Positions 35,923 through 44,581 of a stretch of DNA of 64,000 bases are shown piece by piece. The DNA is from Roseobacter sp965365545 (GTDB taxonomy: Bacteria > Pseudomonadota > Alphaproteobacteria > Rhodobacterales > Rhodobacteraceae), in NCBI GenBank assembly GCA_965365545.1, contig CBDUCB010000001.1:10152-74151 (forward strand), read 5' to 3'. The position numbers and the translations under genes are program-made. Positions within the stretch are counted from its first letter, which is position 1. Each line of letters begins with the position of its first letter. A model generated the notes under the pieces. It was not told where the DNA came from. It was given only the letters and a program-made list of their open reading frames with translations, and did not search any database.

Positions 35923-36618
35923 CTAGACGTCACGGAAGAGCCATGCTGAAACGGCGCGCAGATGTGTGCGCATCGCCTCATAAGCTGCGACGGGGTCACG
36001 GCCGGATATCGCTGCTGCGATCCGGTCATGGTGTTCAAAACTGAAGTGATCTTCTGAGGGCCGGGGCGTGTGCCGGGTCACTGTCCCCCACACAATCTCG
36101 CGGCGAACCTGGTTGAGCTGTTCAAAGATGCTCAGCAGCAAAAGGTTGTCGCTGCCTTCGGCAATCGCCCGGTGAAAGAGGTCGTCATATTGCTCATAGG
36201 CCTGCCAGCTCTGCGCTTTGCGTGAGTGTTCAAGTGCGTGCTCCATGCGGGCGAGCGCTTCGGAGGACGTGTTCATTGCGGCCTCGCGTGCAATCGCAGG
36301 CTCAATGGCGAGGCGCGCGCGCATCATGCGAAACGGCGTAAGGTGTCTGCCGATCTTTGCCGCCGGCGGGGTATCGGGTGCTTCTGTGCCCGCAGGGCCC
36401 GAGACAAATGTGCCTTTGCCCACATGGCGCCATATCGTGCCTTCACGCTCAAGCGCATCAAGAGCTTTGCGCAGGCTGCCACGGCTGATGCCAAGCTTAT
36501 CAGTCAGGTTGCGTTCCGAAGGCAGCTTCTGTCCTGCCTCGAGACCGCTCTCAGCGATGAAGCCGCGAAGCCCTGAAAGGGCGCCATCCCGGTCGTTCAG
36601 ATCTTCTTTGCGCAGCAT
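35923..36618 (-). CDS. GntR-family regulator, FCD subfamily (paralogue 1)
   Basis: A 231-residue repressor-type protein: GntR winged helix (about residues 12-75; LPSERNLTDKLGISRGSLRKALDALEREG) and an FCD effector domain (about 95-225; DLFHRAIAEGSDN with metal-ligand residues). It precedes the ABC-importer operon on the same strand and is closely similar over its whole length to the regulator at 47276-47965. A TTGGT-CA-ACCAA palindrome lies 20 bases before its start, suggesting autoregulation. Confidence 0.93.
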   Translation of the reverse strand: MLRKEDLNDRDGALSGLRGFIAESGLEAGQKLPSERNLTDKLGISRGSLRKALDALEREGTIWRHVGKGTFVSGPAGTEAPDTPPAAKIGRHLTPFRMMRARLAIEPAIAREAAMNTSSEALARMEHALEHSRKAQSWQAYEQYDDLFHRAIAEGSDNLLLLSIFEQLNQVRREIVWGTVTRHTPRPSEDHFSFEHHDRIAAAISGRDPVAAYEAMRTHLRAVSAWLFRDV

Positions 36619-36638
36619 TTACGCTCCTCCGCGTCAGA

Positions 36639-36650
36639 TTGGTCAACCAA
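36639..36650. promoter_or_regulatory. Candidate FCD-regulator operator, site 1
   Basis: TTGGT-CA-ACCAA, a near-perfect dyad just upstream of the regulator start. FCD-subfamily proteins such as PdhR, LldR and FadR bind GGT-N2/3-ACC dyads of this kind. Confidence 0.55.
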
Positions 36651-36911
36651 AGTTGCCCAACCCTGATCAATAAGGGACCAATCCGGCAGATAAAGCAAGG
36701 CTGGTGCAGTGTTCGTGATATTCCATATGCCGTAGAGTACCGGCTGTATTCTGATTTTGCCGGCAAGGGAGTACACATACTGTATCCCTGTGGAACTTAA
36801 ATTATAAAATATAATCAGTATTTTGAACTGTATACGGGTGATTGATTCCGCTCATATTCAGATCAGGTTGCGCTGGCATACAGGTCCCGCCGAGCGACCC
36901 TTTCTCCATAT

Positions 36912-36923
36912 TTGGTCGACCAA
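36912..36923. promoter_or_regulatory. Candidate FCD-regulator operator, site 2
   Basis: TTGGTCGACCAA, a perfect 12-bp palindrome with the same TTGGT-NN-ACCAA pattern as site 1, about 290 bases upstream of the regulator start. Confidence 0.5.
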
Positions 36924-37072
36924 TTAAATCTACGACATGACCCATCGCGTTCGAGCCACTGAGAATCGATCCGGATATTCAGTTGCGATGGCGAGCGGGT
37001 GACCCCCCAAAGGCTCTGTCCGGACATCGTTCAGGGCAAACCGTTTATCTGGCAGCTTACAGACAACATGTG

Positions 37073-39190
37073 CTAAAGCGCTGCGGCGTGGCGCAGGATC
37101 GCATCGGCCGTCAGCGGCAGACGGGTCATCCGCATCCCGGTGGCGTCATAAAGCGCGTTCGCGATCGCCGCGATTGCCGGTCCCGGCGTGGCCTCGCCTG
37201 CACCGGCAGAAGGCTCATGCTGCGCTTCGACCAAATCGACCGTGATCTGCGGAACACGGTCAAAGCGAAGTACCGGATAACTCTCCCAGTCGCGCGAGAG
37301 AATGCCGTCGCGGTCCCATGTCACCTCTTCGCTGAGCGCGATGGAGGCACCCTGAATAAAGCCGCCCTCAAGCTGTGCGATCAGCCCGTTATGGTCCAGC
37401 ACACGACCGGCGTCTGCCACGATCAGAACGTCTTTCAGCAGCACCTCGCCGGTATCTGCCATGTCGATATCAACGCATATCCCCACGCGGGTCATCGCAT
37501 TTTTATATTGCGCATAGGCAATGCCGCGCCCGCCGGTGTCCGGCGGTGTCGCCCGAAGAGCGATCTGTTCGCTGAGCCGCTCAAGCACCGCTCGCCCGCG
37601 CGCATCCTGCATCTGGTTCAGCCGGTAGCGGACCGGGTCTTCAGAAGCCTGCTTTGCGAGGGTATCCATCATGCTCTCCAGCGCGAAGATATTGGTCGTG
37701 GCACCCAGGCAGCGAAAAGCCGATGTGCGGTGCGGTAACCCGCCAACGAGGTTTTTCACCAGTCGCTTTTCGGGGAAGGTATAAACCGGGTCGAGATTGC
37801 GGTGCATGCCACCGTGGCGGTTCATGTTCGGCGTAGCCTTCGGCGCGGGTACATCACAGTCACGCCACTGATTGGCGAGCAGACGGGCGGGACCTGCACG
37901 GTCCGGACCGGCCCGCGGGCGTCCGCGGTGGGTGTCGCTGAAAACCTCGGCGGAAAAGGATGCGACCTGGCCGTCGGGACCCGGCGTAGCGGCCAGTTCG
38001 GTTGCCATAGCCGGGGCAAAGGGTTCCCAGGCGTGCTCGTCTTCCCGGCTCCATTTCAGCAGAACGGGCGTTCCCGCCAGTTCAAGAGCGATGAGTGCGG
38101 CTTCAAATGCTGCATCATCTGCGCCGTTGTGCCCGTAACATCCGGATCCTGGCATATGGGTTATGACCACATTTTCCGGCGCAAGCCCCAGGCTGTCGGC
38201 GATGCTGTCGCGCAGAGGATAAATGCCCTGGCTGTGGCAGGTAATCTCAAGCACATCATTTCGGAAAACAGCAAAGGCAGCGGAAGGTGCCAGCGCGCCG
38301 TGCAGAAAATAGGGCCGTTCAAAACGCTCCGAATAAGCGGGGTTTCCGGGCTGTGCCGGAACGGGTTCATTATCGAGGGGCAGGCCGTCGACCACGGGCA
38401 GGCGTCGGATCGCGTTGTCGCGGGTCAGCGCCCCGAAGACATCTTCTTCGGAGAGGCCGCCGTTCTGGTCCCACTGACAGACGACCCCCAGACGGGTGGC
38501 CGCGCGCACGACGGCCCATTCGCCTTTGCCGGCGACAGCAATGAAATCACCACTCTGCATCACCTGCAGCCCCTCGTCGGTCACGCGGGACAGGACCTCG
38601 GTGTCAATGGATGAAAGGGTTGCGCGGGCATGTGGCGGCCGCACCACGCGGGCGTGCACTATATCCGGCACGTCGATATCGTGCACAAAGGTGAAACTGC
38701 CCCGGACCATATCTTCCAGCCCGCGCATCCGGGGGGCCGGAAGCGCGTCCGCCGGTGCCATCGGTGTGGCCCCGGTGTCCACTGCAAGGTTGCTCCAGTC
38801 TTCTGAGGCCATCAGACCTGCGATACTGTGCGAGATGTTCGCGCCTTCGCGCCGGAACGCGCCGTTCTCCAGCATCCAGGGGCCGCATCCTTCGGCATCC
38901 GTCACCCGGGCGTGCAGCCAGTGGCGCAAAGTCGCCGCTGCAAGACGCAAGGCGTGCCCGGAATGCTCGACCGAATTGCTGCCGGAGGTGATGCCTTCGT
39001 CGGGTGAGCCGGCAGTGGTCACAGGAGCCACACGGATCTCTTCAGGCGCGAGGGTCAGTTCTTCGGCGACGACCTGTGCGAGTGCTGTGGAAATCCGCTG
39101 GCCGATATCGACCTTGCCGGTGTGCAGCGTAACGGTCTTGCCGTCGCTTTGCAGCCACTGGCGGACAAACGGAGAGGCCCCGAGGCTCAT
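37073..39190 (-). CDS. Molybdenum hydroxylase, molybdopterin-binding large subunit
   Basis: A 705-residue xanthine-dehydrogenase-family subunit of the isoquinoline 1-oxidoreductase/nicotinate dehydrogenase branch. Molybdopterin-contact segments are visible: GKVDIGQRISTALAQVVAEEL near the start, GSGCYGHNGADDAAFEA, and the catalytic glutamate E666 in AGAGEATPGP. It would hydroxylate a heteroaromatic ring or oxidise an aldehyde using water. It overlaps the 2Fe-2S subunit gene by four bases. No FAD subunit is encoded nearby and the protein has no CXXCH cytochrome motif, so the electron acceptor is unclear. Confidence 0.9.
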   Translation of the reverse strand: MSLGASPFVRQWLQSDGKTVTLHTGKVDIGQRISTALAQVVAEELTLAPEEIRVAPVTTAGSPDEGITSGSNSVEHSGHALRLAAATLRHWLHARVTDAEGCGPWMLENGAFRREGANISHSIAGLMASEDWSNLAVDTGATPMAPADALPAPRMRGLEDMVRGSFTFVHDIDVPDIVHARVVRPPHARATLSSIDTEVLSRVTDEGLQVMQSGDFIAVAGKGEWAVVRAATRLGVVCQWDQNGGLSEEDVFGALTRDNAIRRLPVVDGLPLDNEPVPAQPGNPAYSERFERPYFLHGALAPSAAFAVFRNDVLEITCHSQGIYPLRDSIADSLGLAPENVVITHMPGSGCYGHNGADDAAFEAALIALELAGTPVLLKWSREDEHAWEPFAPAMATELAATPGPDGQVASFSAEVFSDTHRGRPRAGPDRAGPARLLANQWRDCDVPAPKATPNMNRHGGMHRNLDPVYTFPEKRLVKNLVGGLPHRTSAFRCLGATTNIFALESMMDTLAKQASEDPVRYRLNQMQDARGRAVLERLSEQIALRATPPDTGGRGIAYAQYKNAMTRVGICVDIDMADTGEVLLKDVLIVADAGRVLDHNGLIAQLEGGFIQGASIALSEEVTWDRDGILSRDWESYPVLRFDRVPQITVDLVEAQHEPSAGAGEATPGPAIAAIANALYDATGMRMTRLPLTADAILRHAAAL

Positions 39191-39645
39191 GACTGACCGG
39201 CGGCCGTCTCAACGGCTCTCAGAATGCGCGGGTGGGATCCGCAGCGGCAGAGATGCGCGGCAAGTGCAGTGCGGGTCTTTTCGGGGTCGGGGGAGGGCGT
39301 TTTTTCAAGCAGCGCGGTGACAGCGACCACCAGGCCCGCCGTGCAATACCCGCACTGGGCCGCACTTTCGGCGACAAAAGCCTCCTGCACACGTTTGCCG
39401 GTCGGCGTAGCACCGACCCCTTCGATGGTGGTGATTTCCTGACCCGCAAAAGTGCCGGCGGGCGACACACAGCTCAGCCGCACCTCGCCATCGACCAGTA
39501 CGGCACAGGCGCCGCATTGCTCGAGACCGCAGCCAAGTTTCGTGCCCTTGAGTTTCAGCGTATCGCGCAGAACGTAGATCAGAGGCGTGTCGGGATCGTC
39601 CGCCACATCATGTGTTTCGCCATTGATGCACAGACGCAGGCTCAC
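39187..39645 (-). CDS. Molybdenum hydroxylase 2Fe-2S subunit
   Basis: A 152-residue ferredoxin-like subunit with the plant-type cluster GCGLEQCGACAVLVDGEVRLSC (N-terminal) and the second cluster in a helical domain (CGYCTAGLVV and LCRCGSHPRILRAV). Both cysteine sets are complete. It carries electrons from the molybdenum centre of the large subunit encoded next. The gene overlaps its neighbours on both sides by four bases. Confidence 0.94.
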   Translation of the reverse strand: MSLRLCINGETHDVADDPDTPLIYVLRDTLKLKGTKLGCGLEQCGACAVLVDGEVRLSCVSPAGTFAGQEITTIEGVGATPTGKRVQEAFVAESAAQCGYCTAGLVVAVTALLEKTPSPDPEKTRTALAAHLCRCGSHPRILRAVETAAGQS

Positions 39646-40127
39646 GAGGTCACGCGCTCCCAGTTGACGATGACCTCCACGTCAGCCGAACGGAAAAGAT
39701 TCATCACCGGACAGCGGTATTCAACGTTTTTGATCAGACGGTCGAAACGGTCCTGGGTTTCGTCGGTATGTACGCGGATATTGAGCTTCACCCAGTTGAA
39801 ATAGGGCCTGACGCCCTGCACCCCGCGTGAGCCGCGCTGGTCCACTTCGCCCTCACCGTCCATATCGACGGCCGTATACTCAAACGACATCGCCTCGGCA
39901 CAGCGGTTAATAATAACACCTTCGCATCCCATCAGGGAACTCAGCGCCATCTCAAGCGGGGTGGGGCCGGTGTCGGTTTCTTTTTCGTCGGTGATCAGTA
40001 CATGGTTCCGCACCATGACCACCGTGCGCGGGCGTGCCTCGTTGCGGGCGCTGACCTTGCGGATGCCGATGGCTTTCTTGTTGGGATCAACGCTCGGGGC
40101 GAGAAGATCGGGGTCCTGCGTATTCAT
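39642..40127 (-). CDS. OsmC family protein
   Basis: A 161-residue OsmC/Ohr-fold protein with the two family cysteines in LMGCEGVI and EYRCPVMNL, so peroxidase-type thiol chemistry is possible. OsmC proteins reduce organic hydroperoxides, but many are of unknown role. Its place, fused by 4-base overlaps between the 2Fe-2S subunit and the beta-propeller genes, is unusual and suggests a function tied to the hydroxylase rather than to general stress. Confidence 0.9.
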   Translation of the reverse strand: MNTQDPDLLAPSVDPNKKAIGIRKVSARNEARPRTVVMVRNHVLITDEKETDTGPTPLEMALSSLMGCEGVIINRCAEAMSFEYTAVDMDGEGEVDQRGSRGVQGVRPYFNWVKLNIRVHTDETQDRFDRLIKNVEYRCPVMNLFRSADVEVIVNWERVTS

Positions 40128-41404
40128 AGTGTCATCTCCAGTATTTCGAGGCCATTGTTACGGTCGAGCAGGTAGATCAGGCCGTTTTCGCCCACATCGA
40201 CATCGTTTGACTGCGGTGGTGTGCCGTCGCTGCCGACGGGGGGCGTATACCAGGCCACCTCCACGGGCAGTTTCGGGTCAGCCACATCAAGCACCCGCAG
40301 CCCGCCGGCAAACCAGGTGGCATAGACCAGCGTACTGTCGAGTTTCTCGCGGAACTGATGGCCGCCGAAACGTGCACCGGGCTGGCCGATGTAAGGACAG
40401 GCGCGTTCGGTCAGATCCCAGGCCGCGACGGGCTCCATGTTTTCAAGATCGGTGACGTCCATGATCCAGATAAACCCGTGCAGCTGACCGGGTTTGTGAT
40501 CGTGCTCTTCGTCAATGGCGATGGCATAGCGACGCCCGTTAATAAGGTTTTCCAGCGGCATGACCGTATGTGTGGGCTCGGGGATTGCTTCGGGGTAGAC
40601 ATAACTGCCTTTGACCACCGGCATGGTGCCGGAGTTCAGATCACTGGCATCAAGTACCCGGTAACCGGCGTGCCAGACTGCGGCCCAAAGCTCGTCGCCG
40701 CAGCGCATCGCGTGGTGCAGCCGGACGCCGTAACCTTCCCAGGTTGGCGTCTCACCGCCCGCCAGGTGCTGTCCGGGCATATGCCAGCGGTTCACTTCGG
40801 TGGGGCTTGATGGATCCGTGAGGTCATAGACCACAAGGATATTGCCGACATAGCCCTCCATCTCGGTCGAGATATAGGCGTAGTTTTCATCCATATCAAA
40901 GCGGTGCACGCCGAAGCCGTGAGTGCGGACATAAGCAAGCTCTTTCGGTGCGCTCTTGTCGCTGATATCCCAGACCCGGAAGCCGCCGCCGTCATAGCCG
41001 CGCGCCAGCGCCGCTTCGAGATCGGGAATATCGCTCTCTTTGACGCCGAGCGCTTCCGCGATCTGAGCGTCTGTGGCGCCGGATCCGAGCTGGTCGCGCA
41101 GGCCGGCGATTTTCTCGCCCTTGCGCAGGAAATGGCGCCGGTCCTGTTCGACGTTGGTGATCATGATATCGCCCACAACCCTGACCTTGTGGGTATGGGA
41201 ATATTCATCGGGCGGTGGAACATGCGCCGTGACGCGCGGGTTTGCCGGATCGGACACATCGATGATCGAGGTGCCCATCGGCGGTTTCATATGTCCGACA
41301 TAGGCATAATTGCCCTGCACCACGACCTGGCCGCCACCGGCAATATCCAGATGGCCGAGCCTGCTGATGTTGCGGGCCAGTTCGAATTCGATTTCCTGTT
41401 TCAC
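40124..41404 (-). CDS. LVIVD-repeat beta-propeller protein
   Basis: A 426-residue protein made of LVIVD-type propeller blades, visible as repeated segments such as GTSIIDVSDPANPRV, NILVVYDLTDPSSPTEV, GYRVLDASDLNSG and GGLRVLDVADPKLPVEV. No signal peptide is evident. Histidines recur at equivalent blade positions (SHTHKV, GVHRFD, VRLHHAMR, AVWHAGY, PTHTVM, GGHQF), which suggests a central metal site like that of SBP56/methanethiol-oxidase propellers. No function is established for this family. It is locked into the operon by 4-base overlaps on both sides. Confidence 0.85.
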   Translation of the reverse strand: MKQEIEFELARNISRLGHLDIAGGGQVVVQGNYAYVGHMKPPMGTSIIDVSDPANPRVTAHVPPPDEYSHTHKVRVVGDIMITNVEQDRRHFLRKGEKIAGLRDQLGSGATDAQIAEALGVKESDIPDLEAALARGYDGGGFRVWDISDKSAPKELAYVRTHGFGVHRFDMDENYAYISTEMEGYVGNILVVYDLTDPSSPTEVNRWHMPGQHLAGGETPTWEGYGVRLHHAMRCGDELWAAVWHAGYRVLDASDLNSGTMPVVKGSYVYPEAIPEPTHTVMPLENLINGRRYAIAIDEEHDHKPGQLHGFIWIMDVTDLENMEPVAAWDLTERACPYIGQPGARFGGHQFREKLDSTLVYATWFAGGLRVLDVADPKLPVEVAWYTPPVGSDGTPPQSNDVDVGENGLIYLLDRNNGLEILEMTL

Positions 41405-42915
41405 TGGATCACGATCTCCCGTCTTTTACGTCTCATTTCAAACCAGATGGGCAGCAGGATCGACAGGGCGAGGCAGACCCAGAGCACATTGCCCAGCGTG
41501 GACGAGAAAAGCACCATGATGTCCCCGTCGGACTTCTTGAGCGACCACAGGAAATAACGTTCCAGCAATGGCCCGAGGATGACGCCGATCAGAATGGCCG
41601 CCACATGATAGCCGGTGCGGCGCGCGACATAGCCCAGAACACCGAAGGCGAGGGCGAGATACATATCGAACATGTACTCGCGCGGCACGAAAGCGCCGAC
41701 CAGAGTGAAGGAAATGATCATCGGTGCGAGGTAAATCGTCGGCACCGTGGTCACCCGGCTCATGTAGCGGCTGAGCGGCAGGATCGTGAACATCATAAAG
41801 AGATAGCTCACGGCCATCGCCATAAACATGCCGTAGCCGACCTTCGGGTTGTTCTCGAAAAGCGAGGGGCCGAAGCTTACGCCATGGAACTGCATCACAA
41901 CGAGCATGATGGCCGCCGTTGCGCCGCCCGGAATGCCCAGCACCAGAAGCGGCACGAGAGTGCCCGAGGTCACGCCGTTGTTGGCGCTTTCGGGTGCAAT
42001 CAGACCTTCGGGGTGGCCGGTGCCGTAAGCTTCGGGCGTTTTGGAAAAAGAGCGTGACTGCTGATAGGCGACAAAGCTCGCAATTGAAGCGCCAGCACCC
42101 GGGATCACCCCGATGATCAGACCGATCACACTGGTCCAGGCGATGTGCCACCAGCGTTTCAGCGCGATCGAGGCCCCCTCAAACGTGGCGTGCCAGCTTG
42201 GGGTTGCCATGGCTTTGCGGGCATCATCCGTAATGATCAGCCGTTTTTCGATAATCACGAAAGCCTCGGACACGGCAAAGAGACCGACCAGTGCAGGTAT
42301 GAGCGGGATGCCGTCATAAAGCTCCAGAAACCCGAAGGTCGCGCGCGGTGTGGCATAGACGACATCGGTGCCGATAGAGCCGATCATCAGCCCCAGAAAG
42401 CCCGCGATCAGGCCCTTGACCATATCCTGTGCCGCAATCGACGCGATCAGCGAGATGCCAAAGAGCATGACCACGATCATCTCGACGGAATGCATGTAGA
42501 ACCCGACGCGCGCCAGAATTGGCATGGTCGCAAGGGCAATCACCGTGGTCAGAAGCCCCCCCAGCGATGAGGCCACAAAGGTCATTGCCAGCGCCTGCTG
42601 GCCGCGGCCCTGTTTGGTCATCGGATAGCCGTCAAGCGGTGTGGCGGCAGCACCCGCAGTGCCGGGGATATTCACAAGGATGGCCGGAATGCCGGCCCCC
42701 ATACGAGCAGCACAATAGAGTGACACCATGAAGATCAGACCAGTCTCCAGATCCATCGCCAGCGTCAGAGGCATGAGGATGATGATGGTGTTCGCAGCGC
42801 TGAAGCCTGGGACACCGCCTACGATCAGGCCGAGGAATATGGTGGGAATGATCACCCACCAGTAGCTGATGGTCTGAAAGAATACCTCGACGAGAATGGT
42901 TCCTGTTTCACCCAT
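41401..42915 (-). CDS. Tripartite tricarboxylate transporter large permease (TctA)
   Basis: A 504-residue membrane protein with about 11-12 helices, the large channel subunit of a TTT importer. TctA hallmarks are GLIVGGVPGFSAANTIIILMPLT, GIPAILVNIPGTAGAAATPLDGYPM and GIIPGAG-type loop GVIPGAGASIASFVAYQQS. It overlaps the TctB gene by eight bases and the beta-propeller gene by four. Works with TctB and TctC just upstream. Confidence 0.95.
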   Translation of the reverse strand: MGETGTILVEVFFQTISYWWVIIPTIFLGLIVGGVPGFSAANTIIILMPLTLAMDLETGLIFMVSLYCAARMGAGIPAILVNIPGTAGAAATPLDGYPMTKQGRGQQALAMTFVASSLGGLLTTVIALATMPILARVGFYMHSVEMIVVMLFGISLIASIAAQDMVKGLIAGFLGLMIGSIGTDVVYATPRATFGFLELYDGIPLIPALVGLFAVSEAFVIIEKRLIITDDARKAMATPSWHATFEGASIALKRWWHIAWTSVIGLIIGVIPGAGASIASFVAYQQSRSFSKTPEAYGTGHPEGLIAPESANNGVTSGTLVPLLVLGIPGGATAAIMLVVMQFHGVSFGPSLFENNPKVGYGMFMAMAVSYLFMMFTILPLSRYMSRVTTVPTIYLAPMIISFTLVGAFVPREYMFDMYLALAFGVLGYVARRTGYHVAAILIGVILGPLLERYFLWSLKKSDGDIMVLFSSTLGNVLWVCLALSILLPIWFEMRRKRREIVIQ

Positions 42916-43420
42916 TTGCCAGCACTGCCTTCATTGTGGTCTCAAACCAGCCGCTCGGGAACCGGGTTTCAAACGCCCAGATGAATACGGCCCAGCCGCC
43001 CAGAGACATTGCGGCGGAAATGGCGATAATCAGCCCGGGGCGTTTGCCGTGGCTCAGGATCAGCATGCTGAGTGAGAGAAAGAGGAATGTGGTCAGGGTA
43101 AAGCCCAGCCGGTCGATCAGCAGACAGTAGCCCACGGTAGTTACCAGCAGGCCGATGCGCCCTGAAGTGATGTCCTGCATGGAAAAGAGCGTTCCAAAGC
43201 CCAGAGATGCCCGGCCGGACATCAGCTGTGAGATGCAGCGGACAAAAAATATCCCGCAAACCAGCAACAATATGCCGCCGACGAGAAACCCGCTGACCTG
43301 GGCGGTCCAGGGTGAGTTCCAGATCGAGGAGAAAAAATAGAGCGTGAAGGCAACAGCCACGATCGGAATAACCAGCTCGCCGCCGATCGGACGGGGTGAT
43401 TTATCATAGTCAGGTCGCAT
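42908..43420 (-). CDS. Tripartite tricarboxylate transporter small permease (TctB)
   Basis: A 170-residue protein with four hydrophobic helices, typical of TctB: an N-terminal helix (VIPIVAVAFTLYFFSSIW), a middle pair and a C-terminal segment. TctB sequences are poorly conserved, so the assignment rests on size, topology and position between TctC and TctA genes. Confidence 0.88.
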   Translation of the reverse strand: MRPDYDKSPRPIGGELVIPIVAVAFTLYFFSSIWNSPWTAQVSGFLVGGILLLVCGIFFVRCISQLMSGRASLGFGTLFSMQDITSGRIGLLVTTVGYCLLIDRLGFTLTTFLFLSLSMLILSHGKRPGLIIAISAAMSLGGWAVFIWAFETRFPSGWFETTMKAVLANG

Positions 43421-43460
43421 TCCACGCCCTCCTTCTCGGATCAGATATCTCAGGAAAGGA

Positions 43461-43485
43461 CCGGCGCGGGGCGGGCCCGCGCCGG
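43461..43485 (-). other. Intercistronic hairpin between tctC and tctB
   Basis: CCGGCGCGGG and CCCGCGCCGG form a perfect 10-bp GC stem with a 5-base loop, 11 bases beyond the tctC stop. No T-run follows on the minus strand, so it is likely an mRNA stabiliser or partial attenuator. Confidence 0.7.
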
Positions 43486-43496
43486 CAGTGACGGAA

Positions 43497-44498
43497 TTAT
43501 GCGCCGGTCAGCAGCGGTTTGAAGCGCGCGCCAAGCTCAAGCATCGCGGCTTTGAATTCCGCACACTCCTCAATGCCGCCGTAGTTGAGGTATTCCGGCG
43601 TGCCGCGCCCTTCGACATAGGCGGTGAGCAAACGCTCATCCTCAAAGGTTTCCTTGAAAGTGCTGGTGAGCACCTCAAAACGATCAGGATAGTCATCGAC
43701 CGCTTTCTGATGGATCCCGAAGGCCCGCGAGGAGAGCATTTCCGGCAGATCAAGATCAAAGGCGTCATTGATGCTCGGCGCGTTATCCAGCGCTTCACCG
43801 ACACGGTTTTCACCAAAAACCAGCAGCGTTTTCACGGAATCGCCGGCGGCGATGACCGACCCGGAGGTCAGTACCGAGAAATCAACTTCACCGGTGACAG
43901 CACCCGCAACGGTGTTTTTGCCGCCCGAGAGCGGGATCAGATTGAAATCCGCGCCTGTTGCCTCGCCAAGCGACAGCAGCCCGATCGAGGCAGGGTGCGC
44001 CATCCGGCTTGTCCCGACATTCAGGCGACGTTTTTTACCTTCGGCGATGACATCATCAAGCGTCTGCAGCGGGCTTTCCGCACCTACAAAAAGTGCGCCC
44101 GGATCGGTATCGACCCGCCCGAAGTAGAGATAGTCGTCGATGTCAAAGCTTGGCTCCTGCATGGCCCAGTTCAGGACCTCAGGACCCATGTTGCCAAAGA
44201 TCAGATTGTAGGCATCGGGCTCGTTCTTGCCCATGTAGATCTCATAGCCGACCCGGCCCGAGGCACCTGGGAAAAAGCCCGGCTCAAAATCGGTGCCCAG
44301 CTTTTCTTTCCAGATGCTGGTGAAAGCCCGGAAATTCCGGTCAGCGCCGCCTCCTTCACGCGTCGGGATGACGACGTTGATGTTGCGCTCAGGATAGCTG
44401 CTGGCTCTGAGAAGGGTCGGGGCCGCAAGGGCGATGCCGCCCACGGCTGTTCCGGTTCTCAGAAAATTTCTGCGGTTGATTGTATGTCCTTTAGTCAT
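43497..44498 (-). CDS. Tripartite tricarboxylate transporter substrate-binding protein (TctC), Tat-type signal
   Basis: A 333-residue periplasmic receptor. The N-terminus has a twin-arginine-like motif (RRNFLRTG) and hydrophobic stretch, then the TctC/Bug pattern NINVVIPTREGGGADRNFR and later GTSRMAHPASIGLLSLGEATGADFNLIP. The ATG at 44498 follows GGAGGA. Bug-type receptors bind a carboxylate through water-mediated contacts; the specific ligand is unknown, but it should be the substrate of the enzymes in this operon. Confidence 0.92.
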   Translation of the reverse strand: MTKGHTINRRNFLRTGTAVGGIALAAPTLLRASSYPERNINVVIPTREGGGADRNFRAFTSIWKEKLGTDFEPGFFPGASGRVGYEIYMGKNEPDAYNLIFGNMGPEVLNWAMQEPSFDIDDYLYFGRVDTDPGALFVGAESPLQTLDDVIAEGKKRRLNVGTSRMAHPASIGLLSLGEATGADFNLIPLSGGKNTVAGAVTGEVDFSVLTSGSVIAAGDSVKTLLVFGENRVGEALDNAPSINDAFDLDLPEMLSSRAFGIHQKAVDDYPDRFEVLTSTFKETFEDERLLTAYVEGRGTPEYLNYGGIEECAEFKAAMLELGARFKPLLTGA

Positions 44499-44581
44499 TC
44501 TTTCCTCCACTTTTGCGTGCGCTTTATTTGTGATGCTGCCGTCGGTCGTGCGCAGGTCCGGCGGTCAGGGGTTTTGTCAGA

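Larger units (their letters stand above)
36619..37072. other. 454-base regulatory gap upstream of the FCD regulator
   Basis: No gene seen. It lies between the 3' end of the molybdenum-hydroxylase operon and the 5' end of the FCD regulator. It holds two palindromes of the form TTGGT-NN-ACCAA, a further ACCAAT half-site near 36675, and an AT-rich patch at about 36790-36835 that stands out from the GC-rich surroundings. Confidence 0.6.
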
